From the NCBI RefSeq assembly GCF_021462225.1, contig NC_061808.1, positions 17,769,119-17,833,118 of the forward strand: DNA of 64,000 nucleotides, read 5' to 3'. The position numbers and the translations under genes were made by a program. Origin of the DNA: Girardinichthys multiradiatus (taxonomy: Eukaryota > Chordata > Actinopteri > Cyprinodontiformes > Goodeidae). A model generated the notes under the pieces. It searched no databases. It saw only the letters and a program-made list of their open reading frames with translations, and was not told the DNA's origin. Below, piece after piece: positions 10,975 to 22,645 of the stretch; the first letter of the stretch is position 1; each line of letters begins with the position of its first letter.

Positions 10975-13900
10975 CTGAAAACAGCTGCTATTAAGGACAT
11001 TAACAATTGTTTGGAGGCCAGGAAATTCTGATACATCAAGCAAACATGGGTACATTACAAATACTATTTGTGCTTGCTAATGACTCTGTGTAAGTTTGAA
11101 ATGTGCAATTGGATGAAGGGTAACCAAATTTTCTCATAAGCATGAATGCAGGGCTGCTGGAAGAAGTGAGCTGAAGACAGCGCACTGAAGCAAAACCATT
11201 TGCTTGAAATTAGCATTGCTTGTATCAGGTGTGAGAGCGTCACGGTAAATAAAGCAGTACAGCCTGTGCTTTTACATAAGGAGGCTCATTTCACTGTCAA
11301 AGCAAGCAAACGCCTTTGCCTACACCCTGCGCTAACCTCCCAAAAAAAAGGAGGAAGAAAAAAGGAGAAATTTCCATATCACAGACAAAGACAGTAGTTA
11401 ACGCCAGTGGCGGGCAAGAAGGCCTAATGGCTTGGCGATAACATATGCCAAGCCTGAATAGTGAGTGTCTGCTGCTGGCCACATCAGCCACAAAATAAGG
11501 TCTAGGAGTTACCAAATGCTGTTCCACGCAACATGAAAAACCTTCTCTCACCCATATATTCAAATACATGTCAGAAGGCCTTGTTTTCCTAATGGATCCC
11601 CTGGATTGAACAGTGGAAAGGATGGAGATAGGCTGTTGGGGGCACCTTGAGGGACAGCATGATTCCAGCCTTCAATTACATACCCCCTCCTCCTCCCTCT
11701 GCTCCACCCCTAGCACCCCAAGCCTCTCAGCTTCTGCCAAACCCTTGGAGGAGCAAAAGAAAAGAAGGAGGAGAAAAATAGAGACACTGAGACTTTGGAC
11801 TCGGCCAGTGATGGGAAGAGTGGAACACATCTGCGCCGCTGAACAGCCCAAGCCATTTCCATGGTGAATTAACGGCCGTATAATACATCTGATAATTTCA
11901 ATCTGGAGGATAAGACTATGAAAAGGGAACGGGGGTGGGGCTGGGTGCTTGTTCAAACCCCAAACTGGTTTAACGTCAATGTGGGGGATGACTTGAAACG
12001 ATACAGAATGAGCAACACCAAGTTTCCATGAAGACTGTTTACACTTGAGTGGCTTTCTGATGTACAGAGTGGGCTGTCACCATTAAAGTCAGTCAAGTGT
12101 CCAGATGTAGCTGTAGCTATAGAGAGGGAAGAAGGCATCAGCTGCTAGATTGGATTGCCCTTGGCCTTTGGGCTACAGAGCAGAGCCAGCAAATCCTGAA
12201 CCATGCTGGGCTCTGGCTCCTTAAAGACCCCGTCTACTTTGTGTGATTCAAGGGAGAGGGGGACGGAAAGTAGTGAGGGTCTTGTGGGGAAAACCCTGGC
12301 AGGGTGATGTTACTCAGTTAGTCCCGGCCAAAAGAGGAGCACTTCACTTTCCACACCACACCATCTGCTCTGAGCAGAGGGGATACAATGGATTCTCAGA
12401 CAGAGGAAGAAAGAACAAGAAAAATAAAATATTCTTTAAGGTTAGGTGTACTGGTTAGGTGTGCTTATACCCAGACTAATTTATTTATGCTTTTTCAATT
12501 ACGATAAGAAACACTTCCCCTTATCAGGCCTTGATATTTCACTTCCTCAGCCTTCAGCTCAATATCATCTCCCTTCAGCTACCAATTAAAAAGCCTCATA
12601 CTTCCTGATTAGACATTTTCATTCCCAATTCACTCACAGCTTGCAAATGTAATTGTGATTGGACTTTGGGGTGGTGTGCAAGGCCATTATTTTGTCATGA
12701 TGGTGCACTCACACCAGCTGGCCCACTGTTCGCCTGCCACATTTGACAAGATATCATCATTCCCACATCATTTCCCCAAAGCCCAAAGTCATGAGGGGAG
12801 AAAATAGCTGCCACATTCCTAATTCCAGGTGTAAGGACAAGAAAATTTGGAGTCGGACTTAGAACAAATGTGATAATTGATAGTGGCCATCTGCTCCGAA
12901 ATGATAGTGAACTTGAACACACCCTGCTAAATGTCTGACAAGCTGTCTCTGACGTCCGAGGTGAAATACAAACTATCTCTAAAAATGCCAAACTTTCCAG
13001 TGAAATATTCATCGTGAGAATAAAGAATAAAACCTAGGAACATGTAGACATGTTGTTCTTTCAGTTACTTGCATTCGGGGGACTACATCTGCTACAGTCC
13101 TGAATTTATAAATGCTACCATGAAAGCCACAGCATCTGGCATATGTGGTTATTGTTTGATTATTTTCTGCTGTCTCTCAGTCAATGCATGTCTCTCTCCC
13201 TTTTTTCCTTTTCATCCCTCCATCGGGAGCCCGTAGAAGCAAAGGATTATGGATCTCTGGAAAGCGTTCACCCTTGGGTCAGAAGACAAGACAAGGCGAG
13301 GTAATGAAAGATAAACAGCTCGTTGCAAACACCTGTTAACGTCCGCTTCAAAGAAAAGGCAGAGAGGAGGGAGGGGGTTTTTTGCAGAGAGTGAAAACAA
13401 AAAAAGAAGTATTTGGCTGCCAAGCAACAGCCAAAGGGCCCCCCGGGCTGTTGACAGATCTTTATGAAATGAAAAAAAGAGAAAAGAAACGACAATGATT
13501 GTTGGCTTTTTACAACAGCGATGGATGATAAGAGGAACACAAGAGAAAACACAAGCAATCATAAATATACATCTTTCCCCCAAGTCCTCAGGCAAACCTG
13601 TTGTGACACGCATACACAGAGACACACAAAAACCCAGACATTCAGGTGCACATAAAGGCAAAAACTAGATGTTCACTTAACTAATGTACATCCAACAAGC
13701 AAGAAACTGTAGGATTAATTTCTTAAGCCTGCAATGAATGCTAATTACACAAAGACGAAGACCTTTTATGGCAGCCAAAAATCCAACTTTCATAAGGGTT
13801 AGGGGTGTTGAACGCTAAGGTACTAAGGAGGTAAGGGTAACGGAGAAGGGACTGAACATAACTGTTTAAGCTATTAGCCCTGTGTCCACAGGGGATTCAA

Positions 13901-14486
13901 TATGAGCCTCCCACAGGGGGATAGCCTCTGTATCCACAGGGCAGCATTGGGGCAAACTAGGGTTAAACTATACGGTAAGCTATACAACACCGTTTTGTGC
14001 CAAGTTTCAGCATGTCATCTACCTCTTCCTCTTTTAAGGTAATTTTTTTAATAAACTGGAAATGGGTCAATCAAATTTCCTTGCAAGAAAGTTGTATACC
14101 AAAAGAAAGCTTTTAAAGCACTTAGGTTTGAAGATGGAAGAAAAGGCTGTTATGGTGCTGCGAGAAGGAAGAGGTACAGTTATAAAAATAAATACAACAA
14201 TGGAGAACAGTAGTGGGAGGAAAAATGATTCATCAACAATTTTTCAGTTTCTTAGGCTAGTTTCAAACAGAATCAAAAGAATTTGATTTTTAACTCTTTG
14301 TGTATCAGACACATGGTTCCTTGTAGGTCCCTGAGGGCTATTACTACCTCAGACCAGATCTTCCTTACTAATACTGGTAAAAAGTTGGTTTAAAATGGAA
14401 AATGCAGTTTGTAACATCGTTAATTTATCTTTGGATTTCACAACTCTAAAAATCTACATACCACCTTGACTTTTTTAAAAGGATAC
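10975..14486 (-). other. prox1 intron between first and second coding exons
   Basis: This is a 3,512-base intron, GT at 14,486 and AG at 10,975. No mobile element or coding sequence was recognised. Some blocks (for example 12,600-13,030 and 13,060-13,200) are free of simple repeats and could be tested for conservation. Nothing is asserted about them. Confidence 0.85.
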
Positions 14487-16454
14487 ATTGCTGCCTGAGT
14501 AAGGTGAGATGTCAGCCATGTCCTGGAGATCACTGCACTCTGACTTGATCAAAGACAATGACAGGCTCTCAGCTGTGCTGCCAGGGTGTGCTGGTGAACA
14601 AGAGCGATGGTGGTGTCCCAGGTGGTGACCTGATGACATCTTTGTTCTCAAACTGATGGTCTCTCTGGGCAGGTCCATGGAGTCTGGTGAGGTACGGTCC
14701 TTGCCTGGGTAAGCCGTGGGTGGGCCAATGGGAGTCTGGAAAGGGTAGCCCATGAGCGGCAGTGGAAAGGGATGTCTAAAGGAGGGAGGGCTGAACCCCA
14801 TGGAAGCAGAGAGAGATGACGGATGGAGAACTGGATGGTGGTTACCACCATGGGCACCCACAGCTGAAGACTGGTGGTGGTGCTCACTGGGTGTCTTCCG
14901 TACTACTAAGGGCAGTGCCTCAGTTTGGTCATTGGTAGTGCCTGGTATACCAGACATGCTAGCAAAGGAGTCCAGTGGATTAGGAATGATGACATCACCG
15001 AAGCATTGCAGCCTCTGGTTGGCGGTATGGAAGTTTGGGTTGTCTCCATTGACAGCAGTAGGAAATCTTTCAGGGGGTATAGAAAGAGGAGGGAAGGCCT
15101 GCTGAGGAGTAGGGCGAGGAGGTTTAGCAAATACCTTTACCACTGTGTCCACCACCTGGGTCATGGCTGAGTTCAGCTCTTGCTTCAGTGTTTCTGCTAG
15201 CTGTTTACCTTCTGCGTGCATGGAGGAGCCTGGACCTACCTGTCCTTTGTTTCGGCCAAGCCCATCTCTTCTTGGCTTCTCACTGTTGGCCAGCAGGGCC
15301 TGCTCCTGAAGTAAAGCCCGCGCCCTGTCAAGGAAATGGCCTGGATCCAAATCAGCCATCTCATTGTCAGAGCGCAAGTCATCTCCACCCCTGTCATCTC
15401 CACCAGTGTCCGACCGGCCTGGGCTGTCCTCTGACATGTTTCCTATGTCATTGTGAAGGTCAGTGTGCTCTGAGTCATCAGTGGAGTCATAGATCTGAAA
15501 GAACTTCTCCTGGAGCTGCCGTAGTTGCTTTTGCATGTCCTCCAGCTGCAGCTTGAGCTGCCGCCGCTCCTCCTGCTTCTGTTCCTTTCTCTGACACACC
15601 AGCTGGGTGAAGCTTTGCTGTTGCTGCTGAGGCAGCCGCTGTTTGCGCTTGTTCTCTCGGCTGCTGCTGCACACTTCACCTCCCCGTGGACTACTGGGGG
15701 CTTGCTGTTGGGACTGAGGAGGTGGACAATCCAGTTCTAGATCTCGTTCTCCATCCATGTCATGGTCACGCTCATGACGGGAAGCAGCAGGCACCACCAC
15801 ACTCGGCGAGTGGCTCATACCACGTATAATGTTTTCTACACGAGCTCGCTTGGCACGCAGGTGTTCATCATTGAGACGTTCAATGTCAAAGGTGGCCAGG
15901 CCAGGAGGACGACCAAATGGTGACAAGCACTCTTGAGGGGTGCTGTCCTGGGAGGAGTTACTGCATGCATCTTCCTGTGGTGCATCAGAGCTGGCATTAG
16001 AGAGCCCTGATCCAGGGAAGCCTGTTTCGACTCTATCCCCCCTTTCTCCTCTCTCAGGGCCTCCTCCATTTTTTGCAATGTTATTCTTGAGAAGCTGAGA
16101 GATAATGGTGGTGCCAGGGAAGGGCATCATGGCATCCTCATATGAGTTGGCCCTCTTCAGTAGCTTTCGCAGTACATTGGATTTAGACTCACTGTCGTTG
16201 GCTGACATGACGCCAGGCCCACCATGTGGCTGCACTACAGAGCACTCCATGGAGTCGTTGTCTGATCCGTGGTGAGAATGGGAGCTCAGAGAGTTCATGG
16301 CACTGAAAATTGCTGCTTTGGCGCGAGCGATGTTATCTGTAGTTGCTGCTGTTGCGGAGGAGGCTGTGCTACCCACGGTCCTCTTGACACCAATGTCCAC
16401 ACGTCTTCGTTTGGTCTGTCTGTTCAGGAGGGAGTCGCTGTCATGGTCCGGCAT
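14487..16454 (-). CDS. prox1: Prospero homeobox protein 1, first coding exon (N-terminal 656 residues)
   Basis: PROX1 is a nuclear homeodomain transcription factor controlling lymphatic endothelial, lens, retinal, liver and neural differentiation. Seen here: the N-terminus opens MPDHDSDSLLNRQTKRRRVD, with a basic nuclear-localisation stretch at residues 15-18. An LxxLL-type nuclear-receptor box (LRKLL) sits at about 95-99, followed by RANSYEDAMMPFPG and ISQLLKNN. AKRARVENIIRGMSHSPSV is at about 201-219, a Q-rich run at 276-280, and a basic/glutamine coiled-coil-like helix at about 285-318. A sumoylation-type IKSE lies at 636-639 before ISPYSGSN. The open frame extends three bases further upstream only through a GTG; the family start is the ATG at 16,454-16,452. 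The exon ends in phase 0 at AAT before a GT donor (14,486), and the frame reads through to a stop in the intron. At 656 residues it is about 80 longer than the human equivalent. Teleosts have prox1a and prox1b; which one this is was not settled, though prox1a seems likelier. Confidence 0.96.
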
Positions 16455-16520
16455 CACGGGCTGCTGCTACTGGGCCATATCCCACAAACCCAGTCCTCTA
16501 GGGTCAAAGCCTCTGAGTAT
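16455..16520 (-). other. prox1: prox1 5' UTR part of first coding exon, with splice acceptor
   Basis: On the minus strand a pyrimidine-rich tract (TTTATTTTCTTCCCCTGCATAG) ends in AG at 16,521, giving a 66-base non-coding leader before the ATG. A coding exon preceded by a spliced non-coding first exon matches the known organisation of vertebrate PROX1. Confidence 0.7.
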
Positions 16521-18684
16521 CTATGCAGGGGAAGAAAATAAAGGGGCATGACACACTAAAGTGAAATCTAACCCTGGTCTTATTCTCAATATCAGTATAA
16601 AAATTAATTTGTCATTAAGCTCACACACAATCTAAAACTGTAAAAACTGGTTCAAATAGGCAACTGCATTCACAAATTTTGTTCAAACCTTAAAACCTTG
16701 ATTACATTAAGATAAGCAAGATGGGGTCAGATTTAGGCCTTGGCTCGACATTCCAGGGCAAAGCCCTACATTTTATCCTGTCCCCTGTTACACGCTGTGC
16801 AACAGTGAACCAGTTCCCACGGAATACAAAGCTGCATAAAATTATGATAATTACTTAAGTACTTGTCCTCATTTCCATGATTGTGCAGTGTAGCCCACAT
16901 ACAAGGCAGAAGTTCACAAATGAAATAATAAGAAAATAGGGTTGGGTTTTTTTTTTCCGATGGCATAGAGATAGAGGAAAACACATTTTACACATTGAAG
17001 ACACCCTGCTTAATTCTTCCCAGTGAATGAGCTTCGCCAGCTTTAAGAAATTATTTTAAACTGTGCCTAGGCATTGTGCAATTTTTAAAAACAGATCCTG
17101 TGTTCATTCTGATCAATATGGCCATCATAACTTACTCAATAGGGAGAATGACACACAAAAAAAGCACAAAATAGACCTATTGATTTTGGTGCCAGCATGA
17201 GCTCACTTCTGTGTTTTTTGTTTGTCTTTTCATCTGGCAAGGGCAGTTAATTCTGCTCAAATGAATAGGTCGCACGGGTCAACTCTGGCAAAGAGCAACT
17301 TAAAGCGCTCTTACAAAAACCCTAATGCCCCTCTGAAAGCAAAACGTTTTGTCAGTACAGGTCTGTGCGAATAATGCTATGTAAGCAGCGGTGACAGAGT
17401 CTTAGTCAGTCACATCAGATTTTTGTAGTCTTGATTAAAAAAATAATTTGAGGATATTTAATGTGCATGCAATTGTAAAAGCAAAAAAATAAAAATTACA
17501 GCTTTTATGCTTATATTTATACTTTTTTTTTTTATTCTTCATAAAAACAAAAACCTTTGACTACTAGAGATTTCATAGAAATTGTTTTCATGATTTAGGC
17601 TGATTTTGAGTAAAATCTTCAAAGAAGCATAAAAGCCCTGAGAAGTTAAAGAAACAATGTTACATTTACATCACCTATCACTTTTTATATGACATATTTA
17701 ATTGTTTTTGCTGGAATTTCCCTAAAGCAGCAGAGACTGTTACACAACGTATTACAATAACTAAACTTTTAACACTTCTTAGATTATAAATCTACGTTAA
17801 ACAACATTTAACTGATCCCTCAAATTCATATTGCACAGATCCACTCACTGCTGTTGGCTTTGTTGTACTCTGACACAAGTGATATTCATATACTTATTTT
17901 CTTTGAGGAAAAAGCAAATTATTTTAAACCCACTACAAGAGTATGAATATCCATTTGACAAATGGGCAGGGCTTATGTCTTGAAAGCCATTTACAGCAGC
18001 TCAGAGAAAAAGCAATACATCTAGGATTAGAACTTGACTGGATTGCCTCAGGATCTTAACAAAGAGCTTGAAATAGTCACTAGCACCTGTCTTTTTTTCT
18101 TGTGTTGGAACACCTGTCCCACATTGCCCTCTCCCTTTCAATCTCCCTGACATGGAGAGGGTAAATACAAATAATTTTGTGGGGGATATTTTAAAAAGTT
18201 TTTCCTCACTGGAAATGTTAGATTTCTACAAAAAAAAAAAAAAAAAAAAAAATGTAACTAATGCATCACACTTCTAAGTTGGAAAGAGAACCTAAAGTAA
18301 TATAACTTTTATGTGAGTTCCACTGAAATGGCAGTAACAGAGGTTCTGTATAACACAATAAAACCCGGTCTTTGCTTCAAACACAAGAGAGTTGCGAAGA
18401 GAGTTTACCGGTTGCACATCATCAGAGCAAACATGAAAGAAGATAGAAAACAAATGTAAGTGCAAAAAGAAGGCACCGCATGTTCTCTAATGGTCTGCGC
18501 AGAGTTTTTAACAAATAAAAAGGGAATGAGACAGTAGAACAAAATAGACCCTACGGGACAAAGAGATCAGCCCAACAAAACAGACAAGTAGTCTGAACCC
18601 AAATTTGCGTCTGAAAGCAACGTTTTTTAATCCATTTGTGATAGATAAATAAATAAATAAATAAATCACGCTTCTGAAACTTAC
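16521..18684 (-). other. prox1 first intron (5' UTR intron)
   Basis: This intron runs from the proposed donor at 18,684 (or 18,937 for the alternative first exon) to the acceptor at 16,521. It is AT-rich, with a poly-A run of about 23 at 18,230-18,252. No mobile element was recognised. Placement depends on the first-exon assignment. Confidence 0.6.
18647..18666. repeat. Short (AAAT)n microsatellite
   Basis: About five AAAT units, beside the proposed donor at 18,684. Confidence 0.8.
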
Positions 18685-18797
18685 TTCGCAGAGTTGCAAA
18701 TCAACTTGATCTCTGCTTTGACGAGGAAGGCTGGGCTAACGTTCGCAAATCATCCTCACCAAAAAACACTGGCTGCTCACGCAACCCTCCGCACACA
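18685..18797 (-). other. prox1: Candidate non-coding first exon of prox1 (proximal)
   Basis: On the minus strand CTCTGCGAA is followed by a consensus donor GTAAGT at 18,684-18,679. The right edge is estimated from the TATA-like element at 18,824-18,830 and is not precise. Splicing to the acceptor at 16,521 would give a leader joined to the ATG exon. It could instead be an internal leader exon. Confidence 0.45.
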
Positions 18798-18823
18798 CCG
18801 AGCTAAGAGAACCAAGCGCAGCC

Positions 18824-18860
18824 TTTATTATCGCACCTATTCGCTGCGCTGGTGATTGGC
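18824..18860 (-). promoter_or_regulatory. prox1: TATA-like and CCAAT elements of proximal prox1 promoter
   Basis: Minus-strand GCCAATC (18,860-18,854) is followed about 25 bases downstream by TAATAAA (18,830-18,824). This spacing and order suit an RNA polymerase II core promoter starting near 18,797. The surroundings are GC-richer than the flanking intron. Inferred from motifs only. Confidence 0.4.
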
Positions 18861-18937
18861 AGAACAAATGATGCTTGTTGGGTTTAATATTTGATCAAGA
18901 AAAGAGAGGGAGCTATCCGAGGACAAGGTTACTTACC

Positions 18938-19440
18938 CGTCCAGATGAAGATTTGTGGGGGGCACAACCTGAACTCCTGCGGCGGTGAAAGAGAGAAAAG
19001 CGCCGCGGACTGCTGTGCGGAGGAGATGGAACAAAATATGAGGGAAGGAAGAGCAGGAATAAAATGAGCTGCGCGAACTAAAAGAGGCAAAAATATAAAA
19101 AAGAAAACGGGAAAAACTGGCTCTTGCGCGTCCGTCTCTCCTATCCTCAGCTGTGGTCGAAAGAGTGAGAGACCTTGAAAGAATACAGGAGCGAGGGAGA
19201 GAGAGAGAGTGAGAGAAGCTGTGCGTCTGTGCGTCTCCTGGGCGCGCTGGATGCAGAGCGGAGGACTGGATGCTGCTGGAGCGCTCCTCCGCCACTAAGA
19301 TTCACTTTAAGACGCGGCTGAAGGAAACAGGAAGACGTGCGCGTCACGAGCGCTGTGATGTAACTGTCGCAGCCTACCAATAAGAAGCGTCCGCGAGGGC
19401 CGGGGGAACAACATGCTGAACTTGACCAGAGCAACGGGAC
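18938..19440 (-). promoter_or_regulatory. prox1: GC-rich distal first exon/promoter zone of prox1
   Basis: This CpG-rich block ends, on the minus strand, with CTTCATCTGGACGG before a consensus donor GTAAGT at 18,937. An inverted CCAAT (CTTATTGG, 19,385-19,378) lies at its upstream end. It contains purine/pyrimidine runs typical of 5' UTRs and no convincing protein frame. It probably is an alternative first exon with its promoter; the transcription start was not determined. Confidence 0.5.
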
Positions 19441-20695
19441 TTGATCGTGCAGCCAAAGTGAGGGAGAGGGAGGAATAAAAAAAGGAAATACAACTTATTG
19501 CTTTTCTGTTTCTTCACAAATGCGAGTAAGAATCGTTACGCCCGAGAATTGTATACTTTAATGCGCAGGAGTTGTGGTCTTTTTAATTAAAATACTCATC
19601 TTTTTAATTATAAAGGTTCTAAAAAATAGTGTTAAAGCCTATGTTATTAATACCAATGATTTTGTTTTAAAACAAAATTATGCAATAAACGTCAACTATG
19701 ATGGAAGATAAGAAAATAAACATTTAAATTAGCTTTCTGTCCATTTTTTTCAAAAACGATACAGTAATTATTAACACTTCAATTTATATTCTGTTTTCGT
19801 AGAAATCTTTTATCTTTCAGTTCACTTTTTTTGTATTTAAATCCCAAATTAAAGTCAGCATTCCATAATCGAAATCTCTCTTTCTAAGCTGCTGTTTATG
19901 CGTACTTATAACATTTTTTTTTATATTTTACCTATCTAAGGAAGTTTTTCCCGGCTGATGCGCGTTAGTGTGGCACGCTGAGATATTTTACGCGCAGAGT
20001 TTCTCTATTGGTTGCATCAAAAAAGGCGAGCGACCGATTAAGGAAGAAGTAGGACAGCACAGAGGATTCGCACATTTTTGCTTTGAAATTCAGTTGATCC
20101 CAGAGAAACCGATATAAGAGGAGAGTTACACGTCTCTTTGTAAAGAAAAAAAAAAAAAAAAATGCTCGGCTAAGTGGTGAATATGGTCATGAAACGTCTG
20201 TCTTATCTGTCAGTGGGATCCACAGTCGCGCACCTAAATATCCCTGTGTGTAAAGACCTTAAAAATTGTTTTAATTAGTTAACCTAAAAATTGCTAGAAT
20301 ATTTGCAAATGATTTTTAATGAATTGCTGGATGTTCCTCATCTTTCCACCTGTCAATCCCGAACCCTGCGGACGGTGACATTTGATCCTTTCCATGGTGA
20401 AAAAAAAAAAAATGATGCTACAGATTTATGACATGATGACGGCTGCTGCGTTTTGGTCTTCCTTCATTCTTTTAAACTCGATGCCTAAATTTACAGTGCG
20501 GATTGTGCGCCCCGGAAAACAAACGTTTTAGTCTCCGATGTTGGCAACAGGTGATTTTAACAAACTGTTGCTCGGTATTTTCGGACTTTATTATGCTAGA
20601 AACGATTTTATTTTGCATGGGAATCTTTTTCGGGGAGGTCAAAACCATTTTTGTTGAGAAGCTCTCATTATACATTTAAACCAGGATAAAGCAAA

Positions 20696-20696
<1 letters not shown>

Positions 20697-20729
<33 letters not shown>
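20697..20729. repeat. (ATT)n microsatellite
   Basis: Eleven ATT units. Confidence 0.9.
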
Positions 20730-21570
20730 CATTACTAAAATGTATTCACAATTGTTAAGAAGAAGGAACAATAACTATTTCCTCTTTTTTGGACCGTGGC
20801 TATTTGTTACGTATCATTTTGCGTTTTATTTCCAGCTTTTCTTTCATTTTTTTAATCCTGCACAAACAGGATCCTAAAGCACTTAACGAGAAATCTTATT
20901 TTCCATATACCCCTCTGTCAGGTGCCAAAAAGGAAAAGGCGAGTCTCTTTTCCATGTCGCAAGCAAGTGTTTTGTTTTTTTTTTCTTTCTTTTTTAGGAC
21001 GAACAAAATGCAACGAAGTCAGCAAAAGTTTAGTGTCTGGAGTGGCTTTTCCAAAGCAGGTGTCCCGGCCCCCTTACCTCCCTAAACTGGTCCGTGGCTC
21101 AATTTGGCCCTCTGGCTCCCCTGGGTGCCGTCGATACGCACACAGGCTGGAAAAACAGGGCCGGGACATTAAAGAAATGCTTGTTTGCAAAAGGAAAGAC
21201 TCGGGCGAGGTGAAGAGGAAACGTGATGGTTTAACACTGGCTGGCAGCTCTTATCGCGGCCCGTTCCAGGTGGATCAACCCGCCGCATTTAATCCGAGCT
21301 CACCCCCCTCACCTCCACGTTTTTGGGTCGAGCGCAACACACCTCGATGGCTGAGACTGCTAATGCGCAGCGGCATTGCGCGCTGACGGGTAAATTTACA
21401 GGCATTTTTATTAGAGTAGCGTACCCAAAAAGGAGGAAGGCCGTGAACACATATTTTCCCCAGAGGTGCTGTAAACTTACTGTAAATCAAATTTAGAGCA
21501 GTAATGAACAGGCCTGCGGCGTGGAAGACTATGTATTTATGTAATTTGCATTAATGACATGTCAGATGCA

Positions 21571-21602
<32 letters not shown>
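21571..21602. repeat. (ATT)n microsatellite
   Basis: About ten ATT units. A short (AAAT)n follows at about 21,679-21,700. Confidence 0.9.
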
Positions 21603-21604
<2 letters not shown>

Positions 21605-21969
21605 TTTGGCGGTTTTCCATCTGGGTATGTGACTGTCTGCCAACGGTGGATCTACCTGGAGAACACAATGAGAAAAAAGTAAATAAATAAATAAATAAAT
21701 ATAAAATATAACCCATTTGGTGTCCACAATGTAAGCACAATGAGAGCATTGTGGTCTTATTAGCAACACATTAGCGCTAATTGAAAGGTTATTTTGCTAT
21801 TAGTTTAAAGAGTCTGGACCACCTTTAATCGTTTCTGGTTCAAAATCCTGAAAATGTAAACTTTTCATACCTGAACTGGATTATTAAGCTCTGAACAGAA
21901 ATGTTTTAAAAACAATCTAAGAGACACTGTTATTGTACTTGTGAAGATCTAAAAAAGCAGTAGAACCAC

Positions 21970-22313
<344 letters not shown>

Positions 22314-22546
22314 GGGGAGTGGGTGAGTAAGTGAGTGTTTGGTCTCTGAGCGCCTGAAGGCAGGAAACCAGCAAACTGTGAGCAAACTCAGTGAACATTA
22401 TGGAAGAGGAAGCAATCTCTTAGAAAAATGACCTTAATCAGATAATGACTTGATGAGCTCCTATACAACAGCTCCATTTCTTTTGAGAGAGACGATTTCT
22501 GGAGAGATGACAGGGAGATAAAACACACAGAGAGGAACACACAAAA

Positions 22547-22550
<4 letters not shown>

Positions 22551-22611
<61 letters not shown>

Positions 22612-22645
22612 CACGCACGCACGCACACACACACACACACACACA
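22551..22645. repeat. (CA)n microsatellite with GCAC units
   Basis: A CA array to about 22,608, a GCACGCACGCAC interruption, then further CA units. Confidence 0.95.

Noticed and set aside
14475..14486. Extension of the prox1 frame to a stop at 14,475 (residues VSF)
   Set aside because: A GT donor at 14,486 and phase-0 joining to the next exon show this is intron.
16455..16457. GTG start one codon upstream of the prox1 ATG
   Set aside because: Nuclear vertebrate genes start at ATG here, and the family protein begins MPDHDS.
14752..16551. Several plus-strand frames opposite the large prox1 exon
   Set aside because: They are shadows of the conserved coding strand and match no family.
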